NCBI GenBank assembly: GCA_963678705.1
Contig: OY783205.1
Location: 4,712,001-4,776,000 of the forward strand
Direction of reading: 5' to 3'
Source of the DNA: Panorpa germanica
Lineage: Eukaryota > Arthropoda > Insecta > Mecoptera > Panorpidae
Length of the DNA: 64,000 nucleotides
In this document: positions 22,191-33,500 of the stretch, piece by piece
How the letters are laid out: every line of letters begins with the position of its first letter
Position numbering within the stretch: position 1 is the stretch's first letter
Made by a program: the position numbers and the translations under genes
The notes under the pieces: generated by a model
The model's input: only the letters and a program-made list of their open reading frames with translations
Database searches by the model: none
Told to the model about the DNA's origin: nothing

Positions 22191-23505
22191 ATCACCAAGA
22201 TCTGCACAAAATCATAGTTTACTAGTTATATATTGAAAATATGGGTAAACAAAACATTCCATATTTGTATTAGTAGTATCCTATATTATGTACAATCAGG
22301 TACAAAATATTTGAGAGATATTATCGAATACTTTATATATTTTTAAGTCTTAAGCGTAAGTTTGAGAAGGTATTAAAATTTATGACAAACCCTTACAAAT
22401 ATTATCAGGTATATAAATATTGTAATTGAACTAGAAAATATAGCAATATTCATTTTCAAAACATATTTTTTTGTTTCCAAAATCATCCAAGTTATTGAAG
22501 TCATCTAACTGTTTGCAGCTTTAGATTTTTATTCCCGTTTATAGTTACTGACATAAAACGATTTAAACATAGAGAAGCAGGTTTTTTGATATTATTAAAC
22601 CGAATTAACGAATAATGGCCAAGTATCGTTTCAGCTTAAGTTGAATTTATTTATTAAGTTTGATATTTGAAAGTTTTAATCAGAATATATTCAGGCATAA
22701 CATTATTTCAAGTTTAATTTCAGTATCGAGTGCTTCCTGATTTGCTTTTCGGATCCCGTTTCTGTGTGATTTTTGAATTGTGATTTATGCGACAATTGTA
22801 GTAAAACATAGGCTAAGTGTTATAGCTAATACTAAACTAGCACTGCGCGGATTTCACTTTACACTAGCGGGAAATTTGTTGCTCAAGCAGTTGTTGCAGT
22901 ATAACATATACTATATTGTTATATTAAATACTAAACTATAATTGCGCTTGAATTTTGTTGTTAGTAGATGCGACTGGTGTGGTATCGCATAGGCTAAAAG
23001 AAATAAGCAAATACTATACCTTTACAGTGCACATTTTTAAACTGTTGCGTCATTTTTTAATTGTATGTTACTGGATCCGTTAGCATCTCCGGGGGCTCTC
23101 GCCCTTACTTTTGTTTTGCCTTTCGTAAGGATTGCGTTTAAGGATTTGTGATATTTGCATTTCTTCGCGAATTTTGTTTGTTTTAATGTACATAGAATTG
23201 TATGGTAGTATTAAGTATCATTCCCACTCACTGCTTTAATTTTATTTTGTATTTATTTTAAATTGGTGTATTTTAAATATTTAGCACCTTTCAATAGGCG
23301 TAGTCATTCACAGTACCATTTTTAATTAAATTTATTTTTTAAGCTTTCTTAGTTTTTTAGAACGTTGCAAGACCCAATGTTTTAAATTAAGAATATTACA
23401 TTTACCTCCAAAATGTGACAATCTGTCAAAATGCAGTAGGATTTACTTTTAGAAGAAGTTTAATAACAGTTTGTTAAAAATAAAGAAATAAAAACAATTT
23501 TGTAA
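22191..23505. other. Gene-free spacer
   Basis: About 1.3 kb of AT-rich DNA between the repeat family and the Helitron. I found no long frame, structured repeat or recognisable motif on either strand. Confidence 0.5.
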
Positions 23506-24053
23506 TCTACTATATAAAAATAAGTCGGGGTTTCCTTCCTGACGTTATAACTCCAGAACGCACGAACCGATTTCCACGGTTTTGCATTCGTTGGAAAGGT
23601 CTCGGGCTCCGTGAGGTTTATAGCAAAGAAAATTTAAGAATTCAGGAAAAATTTCAACAGAAAAGCGGGAAAATCTTTTTTCACATACAGCGCCTACTCT
23701 GATACATAGCATATATACAAACTAATATTTTAAGTAGACCGGTGTTTTAAGTAGTAGGCGCCGGTGCGTAATACATTGTTTGACAGCTACTCATTATTCT
23801 CTGCTCAGTTAATTAATTTCATGTGACAAACCGGTATTGTGTTCATTGTGAAATTGTGAAAAAAAAGTTAAAAAAATAAGTTATTCATTTCCTAACATTT
23901 AAATTGGAAACCATCAAATCAATCACGTCTATTGTGCAAATTTTTATTCAATTTCAACAGCAGGCATTTGTCTTTAAGGTAGTAAGTTGAACTGTGTAAA
24001 TTATGTGGATCGTGCATTTAAGGTTACATTCACCACTCTGTCCATAGTCCAAA

Positions 24054-26298
24054 ATGCCTAGAGGACGACGAGCGAACATCGGCCGCCGCGGAAGACATGC
24101 AAGCCAGCAACAACTGTATTCACAGAACTTAAGCGAAGAAAGACAAAATATAATAACAGAAAATCCTCGAATAAGACAACGCGTGAGCACACGAAGATCA
24201 TTGGCATCATACAATCGCTTGGCATTCCAATATGATCCCACTGCGAACTACAGTGATGATGAAAATTTAGATATTGGACGAACGACGACTATATGCCGAT
24301 ATTGCAATGCGTTAAAGTTCAAAAGAGAAACGGCTGGATTGTGCTGCGCAAGTGGAAAAGTCAAACTGGATCCATTACTTACACCACCACAGCCACTGAA
24401 ACCATTGTTCGATGGAAGTGATCCCGATTCCAGCCATTTTCTTCAACACATCCTTGAATACAATAACTGCTTTCGCATGACTTCCTTTGGAGCTAATATC
24501 ATTCGAGAAGGCGGCTTCATGCCGACTTGCAAGGTAAAAGATACAACAAAAATAACCAATCACTCACACCAACACAATGATTTGCAACACTTAACAACTA
24601 CATATACACCACATACTACACCATCACACGATCAGAAGTTACACCGTATTCTTCAACAAATGATTGTTTGCAATTACAGATACAAGGACAAATATATCAT
24701 TTGCATGGTTCAATGGTGCCAACACCAGATGAACCGCATCAATTTCTGCAAATATATTTCATTTCGTCGATGGTGGATCAGCTGAATGTGCAATGCAATA
24801 TACAGGGAACACAACAATTAAAGAGACGAATTATTGAACAGTTGCAAGCATTTTTTCACGCTAATAATGCTGTGGTTAATATGTTCAAAACAGCATTGGA
24901 ACGAATGCCATCGGATACGCACAAATTTGTCATAAGAGCGGATTGTACCCCAACAGGTGAACATGTGCGAAGATTCAATGCACCCACCGTTAATGATGTT
25001 GCTGCAATTATTGTTGGCGATCCAACTAAATCGCGAGACATTGTCGTTCAGCGAAGAAGCAATATCATGCATCGTGTAAACGAGACACATCGTTTGTACG
25101 ATGCGTTACAATATCCAATCATTTATTGGCAAGGGCAAGACAGATACGACATCACGTTGAAGATGGTCGATCCAATTACACAATTGATACTCCAACATGC
25201 AATATTTCCCGATCCAGTGCAATGGAAAAATTGTTGATGCAATGCAACCTCATTGTTTGGGATGAGTGCACAATGGCACATAGGAAATCACTTGAAGCAC
25301 TTAACTTCACACTGAAGGATCTTCGGCGAAATAACAACATCTTTGGCGGCTTGATGATATTGTTGGCAGGCGATTTCAAGCAGACGTTGCCAGTAATTCT
25401 CCGTGGAACGCCTGCAGATGAATTGAATGCTTGCCTGAAGGCATCACCTTTATGGAATAACGTAAAAACATTATCGCTAACCACTAATATGAGAGTTCAA
25501 CTTCAAAATGATAAAAGTGCTGCACAATTTTCCAAACAATTGTTAGCTGTTGGAAATGGAAAAGTCCCAGTTGATGCGACATCTGGATTAATTAATCTTA
25601 CCAACGACTTTTGCCGATTTGTAGACTCTCAATTAGCTCTTATTGAAAATGTTTTCCCAAACATTAGTGAGAATTATCAGAATTATGCTTGGTTAAGTCA
25701 ACGAGCAATTCTTGCCGCAAAGAATAATGATGTACACGCACTGAATTTCACCATTCAATCAAAAATTGCTGGCGATTTGGTGACATACAAATCCGTTGAT
25801 TCCATAACAAATCCCGATGATGTAGTAAATTATCCAACGGAGTTTTTGAACTCTCTGGAGTTACCAGGATTTCCACCACATAACTTGCAACTCAACGTTG
25901 GTACAGTTATTACGATATTGCGTAGTTTGAATCCACCGCGACTTTGCAACGGTACTCGACTTTCGATAAAAAGACTTATGCCGAATTTGATTGAGGCAAC
26001 CATTATAAACGGAAAGTACGCAGGTGAAAATGTATGTATTCCTCGAATACCAATGATTCCGACTGATCTTCCGTTTGACTTCAAACGATTGCAATTTCCA
26101 GTTCGCCTTGCGTTCGCAATGACAATTAACAAGTCGCAAGGCCAATCGCTTAGTGTTTGCGGGATAAATTTAGAAAATCATTGTTTTTCACATGGGCAGT
26201 TATACGTTGCGTGTTCACGAGTTGGGAAACCATCCGCTTTGTTTGTGTTATCGTCAGACCAAAAAACAAAAAATGTGGTTTACCAAAGAGCACTTTAA
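24054..26298 (+). pseudogene. Helitron Rep/helicase, HUH nuclease and Walker A deleted, frameshifted
   Basis: Three registers carry parts of one protein. 24054-24540 gives the Arg-rich N-terminus and the CRYCNALKF...CCASGKV zinc-binding segment. A frame change at about 24540-24670 leads to 24668-25170 (HGSMVPTPDEPHQFLQIYF, KFVIRADCTPTGEHVRRFN, WQGQD). At about 25170-25185 the sequence jumps into the helicase C-terminal half, read at 25126-26298: PIF1-type motif II VWDECTMAH, motif III LLAGDFKQTLPV, motif V TINKSQGQS and motif VI LYVACSRV. Missing in between are the HUH rolling-circle endonuclease (two-His, two-Tyr motifs) and helicase motif I (Walker A). The copy could move only with enzyme supplied by another element. 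Confidence 0.9.
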
Positions 26299-26524
26299 TG
26301 AAACGGATAATTTGCGGACACGTATAACGGTTCGATTCAGTATTTACTTTAGATTTACTTTCATTTACTTAGAGAAGTTCAACTAAATAACACTAATCGA
26401 AATGAATTCATTACTGTTGTGAAATGAAATAAAATTTTTCCTTTTCAAATATAAAACAAACAAAAAATTTTTCTTCATCTTTTTATCACCAAACGAAATG
26501 TTACATAAAACGAAGCCATCTGAT

Positions 26525-26542
26525 GGCGAAACGGAGTTCGCC
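26525..26542 (+). terminator. Helitron 3' hairpin (transposition end signal)
   Basis: A 6-bp perfect stem GGCGAA/TTCGCC with a 6-base loop, 11 bases upstream of the CTAG terminus. It is the end signal for rolling-circle transposition and not a transcription terminator in the usual sense. Confidence 0.85.
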
Positions 26543-26615
26543 GGGTTTGCTAGTTGTTAATAAAAACAGCAATTTTAATTATTTCACCTTCAATTTTGTC
26601 AACTGTCGAACTGTC

Positions 26616-26876
26616 AAAATTTATATTACTAAAGCATTTATATTATAGTTACGAGAGTTCGCCGGCCACTCATGGTTAAAACAGGTTGTGCCGTATAAAT
26701 TTGCGATACAATGGAAAAGCACTTTTTCACACATTTTTTTATAATGCATATTGTAACTAATAAAATAAAATTCAGCATCGTATCACCATTTATGTGGCTC
26801 TTATAACCTCTTTCAGGCATAAGTCACCGCCGAACTCTCGTAATTTCGACTATACTAAAATTTATATTACTAAGCA
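26616..26876. repeat. Small inverted-repeat element flanked by a 20-bp direct repeat
   Basis: GTTACGAGAGTTCGCCGG at about 26647-26664 is nearly the reverse complement of CCGCCGAACTCTCGTAAT at 26828-26846, giving termini of a roughly 200-bp MITE-like unit. Outside it, AAAATTTATATTACTAAAGCA (26616) and AAAATTTATATTACTAAGCA (26857) form a direct repeat that is long for a target duplication. Confidence 0.55.
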
Positions 26877-27161
26877 TGCGCTCAACTAAATTAACTAAAC
26901 TCAAATTAAAACACGAATGTGACTAGGAATGCCTATTCTGAACACCTGATATCTAGATTAAAATGTTAGATAAAAACAGTAAATTAAATATTAAAACAGT
27001 GAGTGGAAAAGAGGCATAAGTCTAAGTATTCTGTTTTGGAATATTTGTAATCTTGCTACTTGTACCTGTCTATTTGCTTTTAACTCAAATTAATCATAGC
27101 TAACATAGGTAGGAAGTAGCACTACTGCCAAAGGTAACACTGTCTAGTGTTTTATTCTTAA

Positions 27162-27905
27162 GGGAGGGGTTAGGGGTTCAGCGTAAAAAAACGCACTTTT
27201 TTTGCGTTTTTTTTTCTCAAGTATAGATTGAGCAATTTTATTCGAACCTTTTGTACATTTTTCAGCATACTTTTGACTATGTTGTATAATTTTATCATGC
27301 AGCAATATTAAAGCATAAGCCGGTAACAGAGCTTCCTCCGAAGGTCTTGCGAAAAAAGACAATTTGCGGTGTTCACAATAACTCGGCCGGAAATTATCTC
27401 AAAATAAAAAACCATTAAAATTTAGTTAAATTATAATCAAATCTTCCCCCCAACGGTCTCTGATAAAAAATTTTTTCATTTAAACATTTGTGGCGGCTAT
27501 CTAAAGTGTAAACTGTTATTTTCCACGAAAAATTCCGCCATTTTATGGGTGGGAAACATCCTTAATGTAAAAAAAAGTTTTATCTAAACGTTGGGGAGAG
27601 ATATTTTATATGTAGAAAATGTGTACGAAGTTTGAAATGAATCGGTCAATTAGTTTTTAAATGGCCGTGAACACGGACTTTAAAAAAGTAGTTTGGAGAA
27701 AAACGCTTCAGGACAATAACAATGAATAAACTGTATACCTGATTAACATATAATATATATAATATACCGGAATAAGACAATAACTTCAAGAATATTGCTT
27801 AGATCGGCTTAAAATTTTAAGGACAAATTCTTGAAATGTTAAACAATAAGATAATACAAAAAAAAAAAGTTGGATTTTTCGAAAGTGAAAACCCTAACCC
27901 CTCCC
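27162..27905. mobile_element. TTAA-flanked MITE, 744 bp, G-rich terminal repeats
   Basis: The terminal inverted repeats are GGGAGGGGTTAGGG (27162) and CCCTAACCCCTCCC (27892-27905), perfect over 14 bp, with TTAA immediately outside each end (27158-27161 and 27906-27909). A TTAA target is typical of piggyBac and some Sola-type elements. The interior has no transposase. It includes GAAATGAATCGGTCAATTAG, a phrase of the kind common in arthropod MITEs. Confidence 0.8.
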
Positions 27906-27909
27906 TTAA

Positions 27910-28794
27910 TTTTAAATGGGGTAAACACAGTGACGGATTTCGGCTAGGTTCGGTTAGAATAAGCTGCTTTTCTTAAATTGTAATGGGGTATACTCGTATA
28001 TATTGAAGTAAGTAATTGAGTTAAGTTTTCATCTAAATTATATTCGGCTCTATTGATTTATTATATTATTTGTCTTTTGCAATTGAAACAATTTGCAATA
28101 ATCAAATTAATTGCAGTAAAAATAGTTGAGATCGGAACTTGTCTTAATTGTCAACATCAATTATTTAAACTAACTCTGAAATAACTCTGTATAGTATTTA
28201 GGCTGGTATAGTGTTATAGTCTGGCTTAGTATTTAATTAAATATTATTCTGTGATAAATAAACCACAATATTATATTACTAATATGCTATAAAATTTATG
28301 ATTAAAATGTAATTAATTTATATTTAATCAATCACATAATATATTTAAATCTCAAATATAATTTAGGACTTATTCCCAGACATAGTCAACTTTTATCTGA
28401 CCCTCATAAAATCTGGTATTTTAATTACGTTTTAATATTTGCTTAAATGCTTCAAATACTTGCTACCTGTAAAAATTATCTACTAAATAAATAATAGGTT
28501 TAGAAAAAATTGCAATTAAGGTTCCTCTGATTAGGGTTATTAAAAATTAAAATTTAGAGGGATTTAAAAACATTTATAAAAGGATTTATACTTTTATACT
28601 TAGCCTAGCTTTATTAGCTTATCTTTTTTTGTATTTTAGTGTAAGATGCATAAAAGTTATTGATATTTTTATAAATAGCTTGATTCTATGAAACTTAAAT
28701 AATGAAGTTAAGAAATAATTTTACTTGATTTACCTTTTTATTTTTATTAATTTTCATTTAAAAATATGAAAATTATTAAAAAGAAATTTAAAAA
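27910..28794. other. Gene-free spacer
   Basis: AT-rich DNA with no supported feature on either strand. Confidence 0.5.
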
Positions 28795-29025
28795 CATACA
28801 TACATACAAATACGACACAATAAAATCCCCAGTTATGTTATTGTTAAAAATTCTATAGAGTCACGAAACACGGCTCGGCTACCAGTTTAGTTACGTTCGT
28901 GCATTGTGTTTTCTCTCACTCGTATACACGTTCGTTCTCTCACTAACAACACAGTTTTATTCTCATTCAATTCGGGCAGATTCGGGGCTAAGGTTTGCAA
29001 TCTGTCGCTTCATGTAAAAACTCTT
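28795..29025. mobile_element. Truncated copy of the CCGCACATGAG MITE family
   Basis: It shares ACATACATACAAATACGA, CCAGTTTAG.TTCGTTCGTGC, CGTTCTCTCACTAACAA and TTCGGGCAGATTCGG with the full copies at 57242-57625 and 45905-46275. One terminus is missing or diverged, leaving about 230 bp. Confidence 0.65.
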
Positions 29026-29756
29026 ACTGTGAGGGGTGTAATGCCGTTATATTAAAACTAGTTATTTTTCTGAGCTGGAATAATATTTCACAATGATTTT
29101 CTGAAGAAAACAAATTTGTTATCTCACATTAAATAGTCCTTTGCACTGTTGCATTTTACATATATTCTACAATTTTATTTGCCAATATTAACAAACAACT
29201 GAATACTATAGACTAATTTGTGACGCATGACGTCATAAACCCTAAAAATATCTTCAACTTTAAGGTAAACTATGTAATAATAATAACAGGAAATAATTAT
29301 TATTTAGAAATCCTGTAATGAAAAAACTACGTTAATCAGAACTAGAGCAGTTGATTCATGACTTTAAGTGCAATATTGTTGTGAATAAATAATAATAAAT
29401 AATAAAATGTCGTACTTAATCTTTCATGAGAAATTTTTACCTCCCTCGTGTTGGTATCCTTTTTTCGTATTAAAGTCTTAATAATTTCAGATACAGCTCC
29501 TCATTTGTTCTTAAACAAATTTTGAGTATGATTGATGATTGAGTTGGATTCAAATCATTCACACAAAACAGACATCGCTTTGCGACAAGGTAAATTCTAG
29601 TAATATATATATGACTATATATATATATATATAGTAATATATATATACAAAGCTATATAAAAGTATATAAGAGTTAATAAAATATGAAATAAAATTTTGA
29701 GTAACAAATCTCCTTGACACAAATATTACAATTTATTTATAACCACAAGTACATAT
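29026..29756. other. Gene-free spacer with AT microsatellite
   Basis: No gene seen. A short (AT)n tract with palindromic character occupies about 29606-29650. Confidence 0.5.
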
Positions 29757-30020
29757 AGACGACACAGTGGGCGAGAGCATTGATGCTTGACGCCGACTGC
29801 TGTGTCTTCGGGTTCGATCCCCGGACCAGGTATATATTTTCTGGGTTTGGTTATTATGAACTTAAATTGATTATGGTCCTACATAATCGTACACTTATAA
29901 GGCAGTGGTGTAGCCCACATATATGAGGCCACGACACCATAAATACTGCCAACATTGAAGGAGGTCGTCGGTGATAGGACTCAGCATCGGAAATAGGCCG
30001 ACGTTAAATAAATTAAATTA
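29757..30020 (+). mobile_element. tRNA-derived SINE, copy 1
   Basis: The head carries an RNA polymerase III B box, GGGTTCGATCCCCGG (about 29811), preceded at tRNA-like spacing by an A-box-like CAGTGGGCGAGAGC. The body continues through TTTTCTGGGTTTGGTTA, CAGTGGTGTAGCCCACATA and GGCCGACGTTAAATAAATT, ending in an A-rich tail. A diverged copy lies at 34610-34840 on the minus strand. The head does not fold as a full tRNA, so this is a SINE and not a tRNA gene. Confidence 0.8.
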
Positions 30021-30400
30021 AAAAAACAAGTACATATATAAATACAAAAGCACGATGCTTAGATAAATTTTGAATTTATGGTATAAAATTAAGCAAACAT
30101 ATTTTTGAAGTACTGGACTAATAATTTGTATAAACAAACATCCAATTTTTTAAACTGCTACACAAGGATTCTACTTTATTTCAACATTAGGTACAAATAA
30201 AAATATAATAATATAAAGTAAAACATCAATAACAAATTTTAGGTTATGTTTTTCTTTGATAAATTACAATTTAAATAAAACCATTTCAGTAACTAGCCTG
30301 AAATTAGAGAAATATTTTAAATTTAATGACCAAAATAATTTTGTAAAATTCAATCTAGTATAAAGAAAATAGATAAATTAAGAATAAACAAATTGGAAAT
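30021..30400. other. Gene-free flank downstream of the methyltransferase gene
   Basis: AT-rich 3' flank. No separate feature is supported. Confidence 0.4.
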
Positions 30401-30570
30401 TCAAAGTTTTGTTCCACGAATGGGCACTATGTGACGTGTATATTGGATGTTTCTAGGTTCATCTTCAATCACTTTCTTATTCACATATTCTTCTTCTATA
30501 TAGCGGAAATATTCTATTTGTTCCTCGGCTGTCATTTTCTTCGCGAATTCATCTATCCTTTTTAAATCAG
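30401..30570 (-). other. Methyltransferase exon 3 (terminal)
   Basis: Starts after TATTTTTCTTCAG at 30570; the two leading bases complete the split Ala codon. It encodes DLKRIDEFAKKMTAEEQIEY and a charged tail, with TGA at 30401-30403. Confidence 0.8.
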
Positions 30571-33500
30571 CTGAAGAAAAATACAATCCTTTTATTAAAA
30601 TATAACACATTTAAATAACTACTAATCCCCTAAAAACAATTTGTTGTTCATCATAAGGATATAATTTCATTTATTCATCATAATCGATTATATAATTTAC
30701 CAATATATTTTAATCTCGACATTGTACATTCAAGTACTTTTATTTTCGCACAGACGTTGTGGAACCCAGATGTTCTTACAATGAACAAGACGTCTGCGGA
30801 TTCATCTTCTACCGGAGGAGATACATTCATATACTTTGCCCATTTCAAATTCTGTGACATTTGATACATAAAATCATCATATTCTTTTTGCATTTCAAAA
30901 ATTATAGTAATGTGTCCTCCTTGCTTTATACAATTTGTCATGTTTTTAATGGGTGTTCTGTAAAATATATCATATTAATAAGGTTTAATAAGCTAAATTT
31001 AATGTGTATCAGAATAGACTTAAAACAAAAATATGTCAATCCATATCGATGAGGTTTTCCGGAAGTTAACTATGGTGTACTTCTATTTAAGACGTTAGAA
31101 AATAGTTTAGAGAAAGAAACTTTAATTGCTATTGTATATACCGATGGCCCAAAGTGCTCGTGGGAGTGGCACGCGCGGTGCGAGGAGAGTACTGACGGTT
31201 TCTGGGAACTTAGTCGCCATGGAGAGTTTCACCGGTGCGAACCGTGCTTTTTGATTTTTGTGTGAGCGAGTTTTATCGAAACAATGATTCGGGTACTATT
31301 GCGTAGCGTAGATTTCGAGAACATCGCAATTTACGCAACTTTAACGACGCTCCAAGTGTTCAATCGATTAAGAACTGGGTTTTTAAGTTCGAGGAGACTG
31401 GTTCGATGTTGGATAAACAGCGGTCAGGTCGACCAAGGACATCACGTACGAAAGAAAACATCGACGTAGTGACACAGTCAGTTCGCAAAAATCCTACCCA
31501 GTCTACTCGTAAGCGTTCCTGTGCATTAAACTTACCCAGATCATCGTTACAGCAGTTTTTAAAGAAAGATTTACATCTTCACCCGCACTAGATTCAGTTG
31601 ATGCAGGAATTAAAAGATACTAACACTATCTACACGGTAAATTTCGCAAATCAATTGTTGAACGCTTAACTTCGTTTAATAACGTGTTATTCTCTGGTGA
31701 GGCTCACTTTCACATCAACGGCAATGTAAATAAGCAAAATTCTCGCTACTGGAGCTGTGAAAATCCAAATCGTAAACATGGAAAGCCGGTATGTGGCAAT
31801 GGTTCAGGATTATTTTACACCAGAGTTGCAGAATTTTGCAGGTTTCAATACGCGAATCTGTTTTCAACAGGATGGAGCAGCTGCCCATACCTCTAACACC
31901 GCTATGCCCGTCGTCCATCAACTTTTCCCTAATAAAGTGATCTTTCGAAGAGGAGGCTTTCCTGGCCACCACGTAGTCTGGATCTGACCCCAATGGACTT
32001 TTTCTTATGAGGCTATCTTAAGAGTAAAGTGTATGAAACCAACCCGCGGTCAACTGATGTCCTGAAAGAACATATCCGACGAGAACTTAAACAAAATAAA
32101 AACCTTTTTCGCAATGTAATTATTTTTTAACATTTCAAAGGACTTATGGGCCACCTTGTATGACACATCTTGCGTAGAGTCAAGTAAAATGTGGTGCGAT
32201 TTTGTGGAAACACTCCACACCAAACAATCCAAAGCAATTCGTTTATTTAGAGGTCAGAGACTTCTTCATTTGTACTTTAACTTAAAATATAAAGGTACGG
32301 TTGCTGTACTCATTGTTATCGCAATACCTACTTAACTTAGACAGTTAAGGAGAAATATACTTAAATCGTTTGGCCAATGCAGTTTCTATATCTCTTTAAC
32401 TCTTCAAGGAAACTAACTATTGCGATAACAACGAGTACAGCAACCGGCTCAGAGAGTGGTGCAGGAATATGTCCTATACATCAGAGTATATTATTCTTAA
32501 ACAACCATTGTGGGAGTAGTGTTTATGAAGACGGTGCTGCGGTCGAACAGTACGCTTGCAATAGTCCAGGGCAGCCATCTCCTTTTTTCCAAAACGCCAT
32601 TAAAAAGATTTCTATCCGATGGAGAAAAAGTATTTCTAGTAAACGAAATTAAAGAGTGTCCAGTGTAATTTTTTCTATTTCTAAATTAAATAAAAAATAA
32701 ACTAATAAGTGTTAAATATTTATTACATTTTAGAAACACAACCGCGGGTTTTACTTTTTTTAAATAAAGCACTCTAACTAAATCCATTTCTCGTAATACA
32801 CTCTTCTAAGCGAACCTGTAGAACAGTTATGGTACGGGGATTATTGCAGTACACTTTAGATTTAAGGTAACCCTACAAGAAAAAAATCAAACGGCGTCAA
32901 ATCCGGCGATCGAGGTGGCTGGGGTATATATCTGTAAATTTCCAGGGAAAATATCACTTAACCTCAATATTGAGACCGTGGCAGTATCTGGAGTTACTCC
33001 ATCTTGCTCAAAATGAGTTCTGTTGTTGCGTCCGTGAAACACTTGCAATTGCGGTACCAAAAACTCATCAATCATACGGCAGTATACCGAGGAAGTGACA
33101 GTTTCTCTCTCATTGTAGAAATATAGACCGACTATTCTATGAGCAGAAATGCCACACCATACTGTCGTTTTAGGCCATTGCAAACACTTTTGATGCTATT
33201 CCCTTGGATTGTTCGGGTTTCAGTAGCACATATTTTGTTTATTTACGAAGCCTGCGAAGTGGAAATGAGCTTCATCGCTAAACAATATATTTTCAAGCGT
33301 TCTGGGGGTCCGAAACGTTCCAGCATCGTTCGGGCGTACGTTTCTCTTAAAACAAAACTTGCATTTAAGATCAATTCATTTTTTTTTTCAAAATCATATG
33401 CACAGTTGACTTCTTAATGCCTGTAGAGACGGCTATTTTCTCACTAATTTTTTTTTTTCTAATGATTTCTTGATGTACCTGTACCATACGTTCTGGCGTT

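Larger units (their letters stand above)
23506..26553 (+). mobile_element. Helitron with both ends intact, internally deleted
   Basis: The 5' end is TCTACTATATAAAAATAAGT at 23506, preceded by A. The 3' end is CTAG at 26550-26553 followed by T. Eleven bases before the end lies the expected hairpin GGCGAA-ACGGAG-TTCGCC (26525-26542). Insertion between A and T, a TC start, a CTRR end and a subterminal hairpin are the defining Helitron features. At 3048 bp it is about half the length of an autonomous animal Helitron because the central Rep region is missing (see the coding entry). There are no terminal inverted repeats or target duplication, as expected for rolling-circle transposition. Confidence 0.93.

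Noticed and set aside
25176..25484. Minus-strand frames opposite the Helitron helicase (also 25830-26145)
   Set aside because: Shadows of the helicase coding sequence; no motif of their own.
29757..29830. Functional tRNA gene
   Set aside because: The B box is present but the cloverleaf is not, and the sequence continues into a repeated SINE body.
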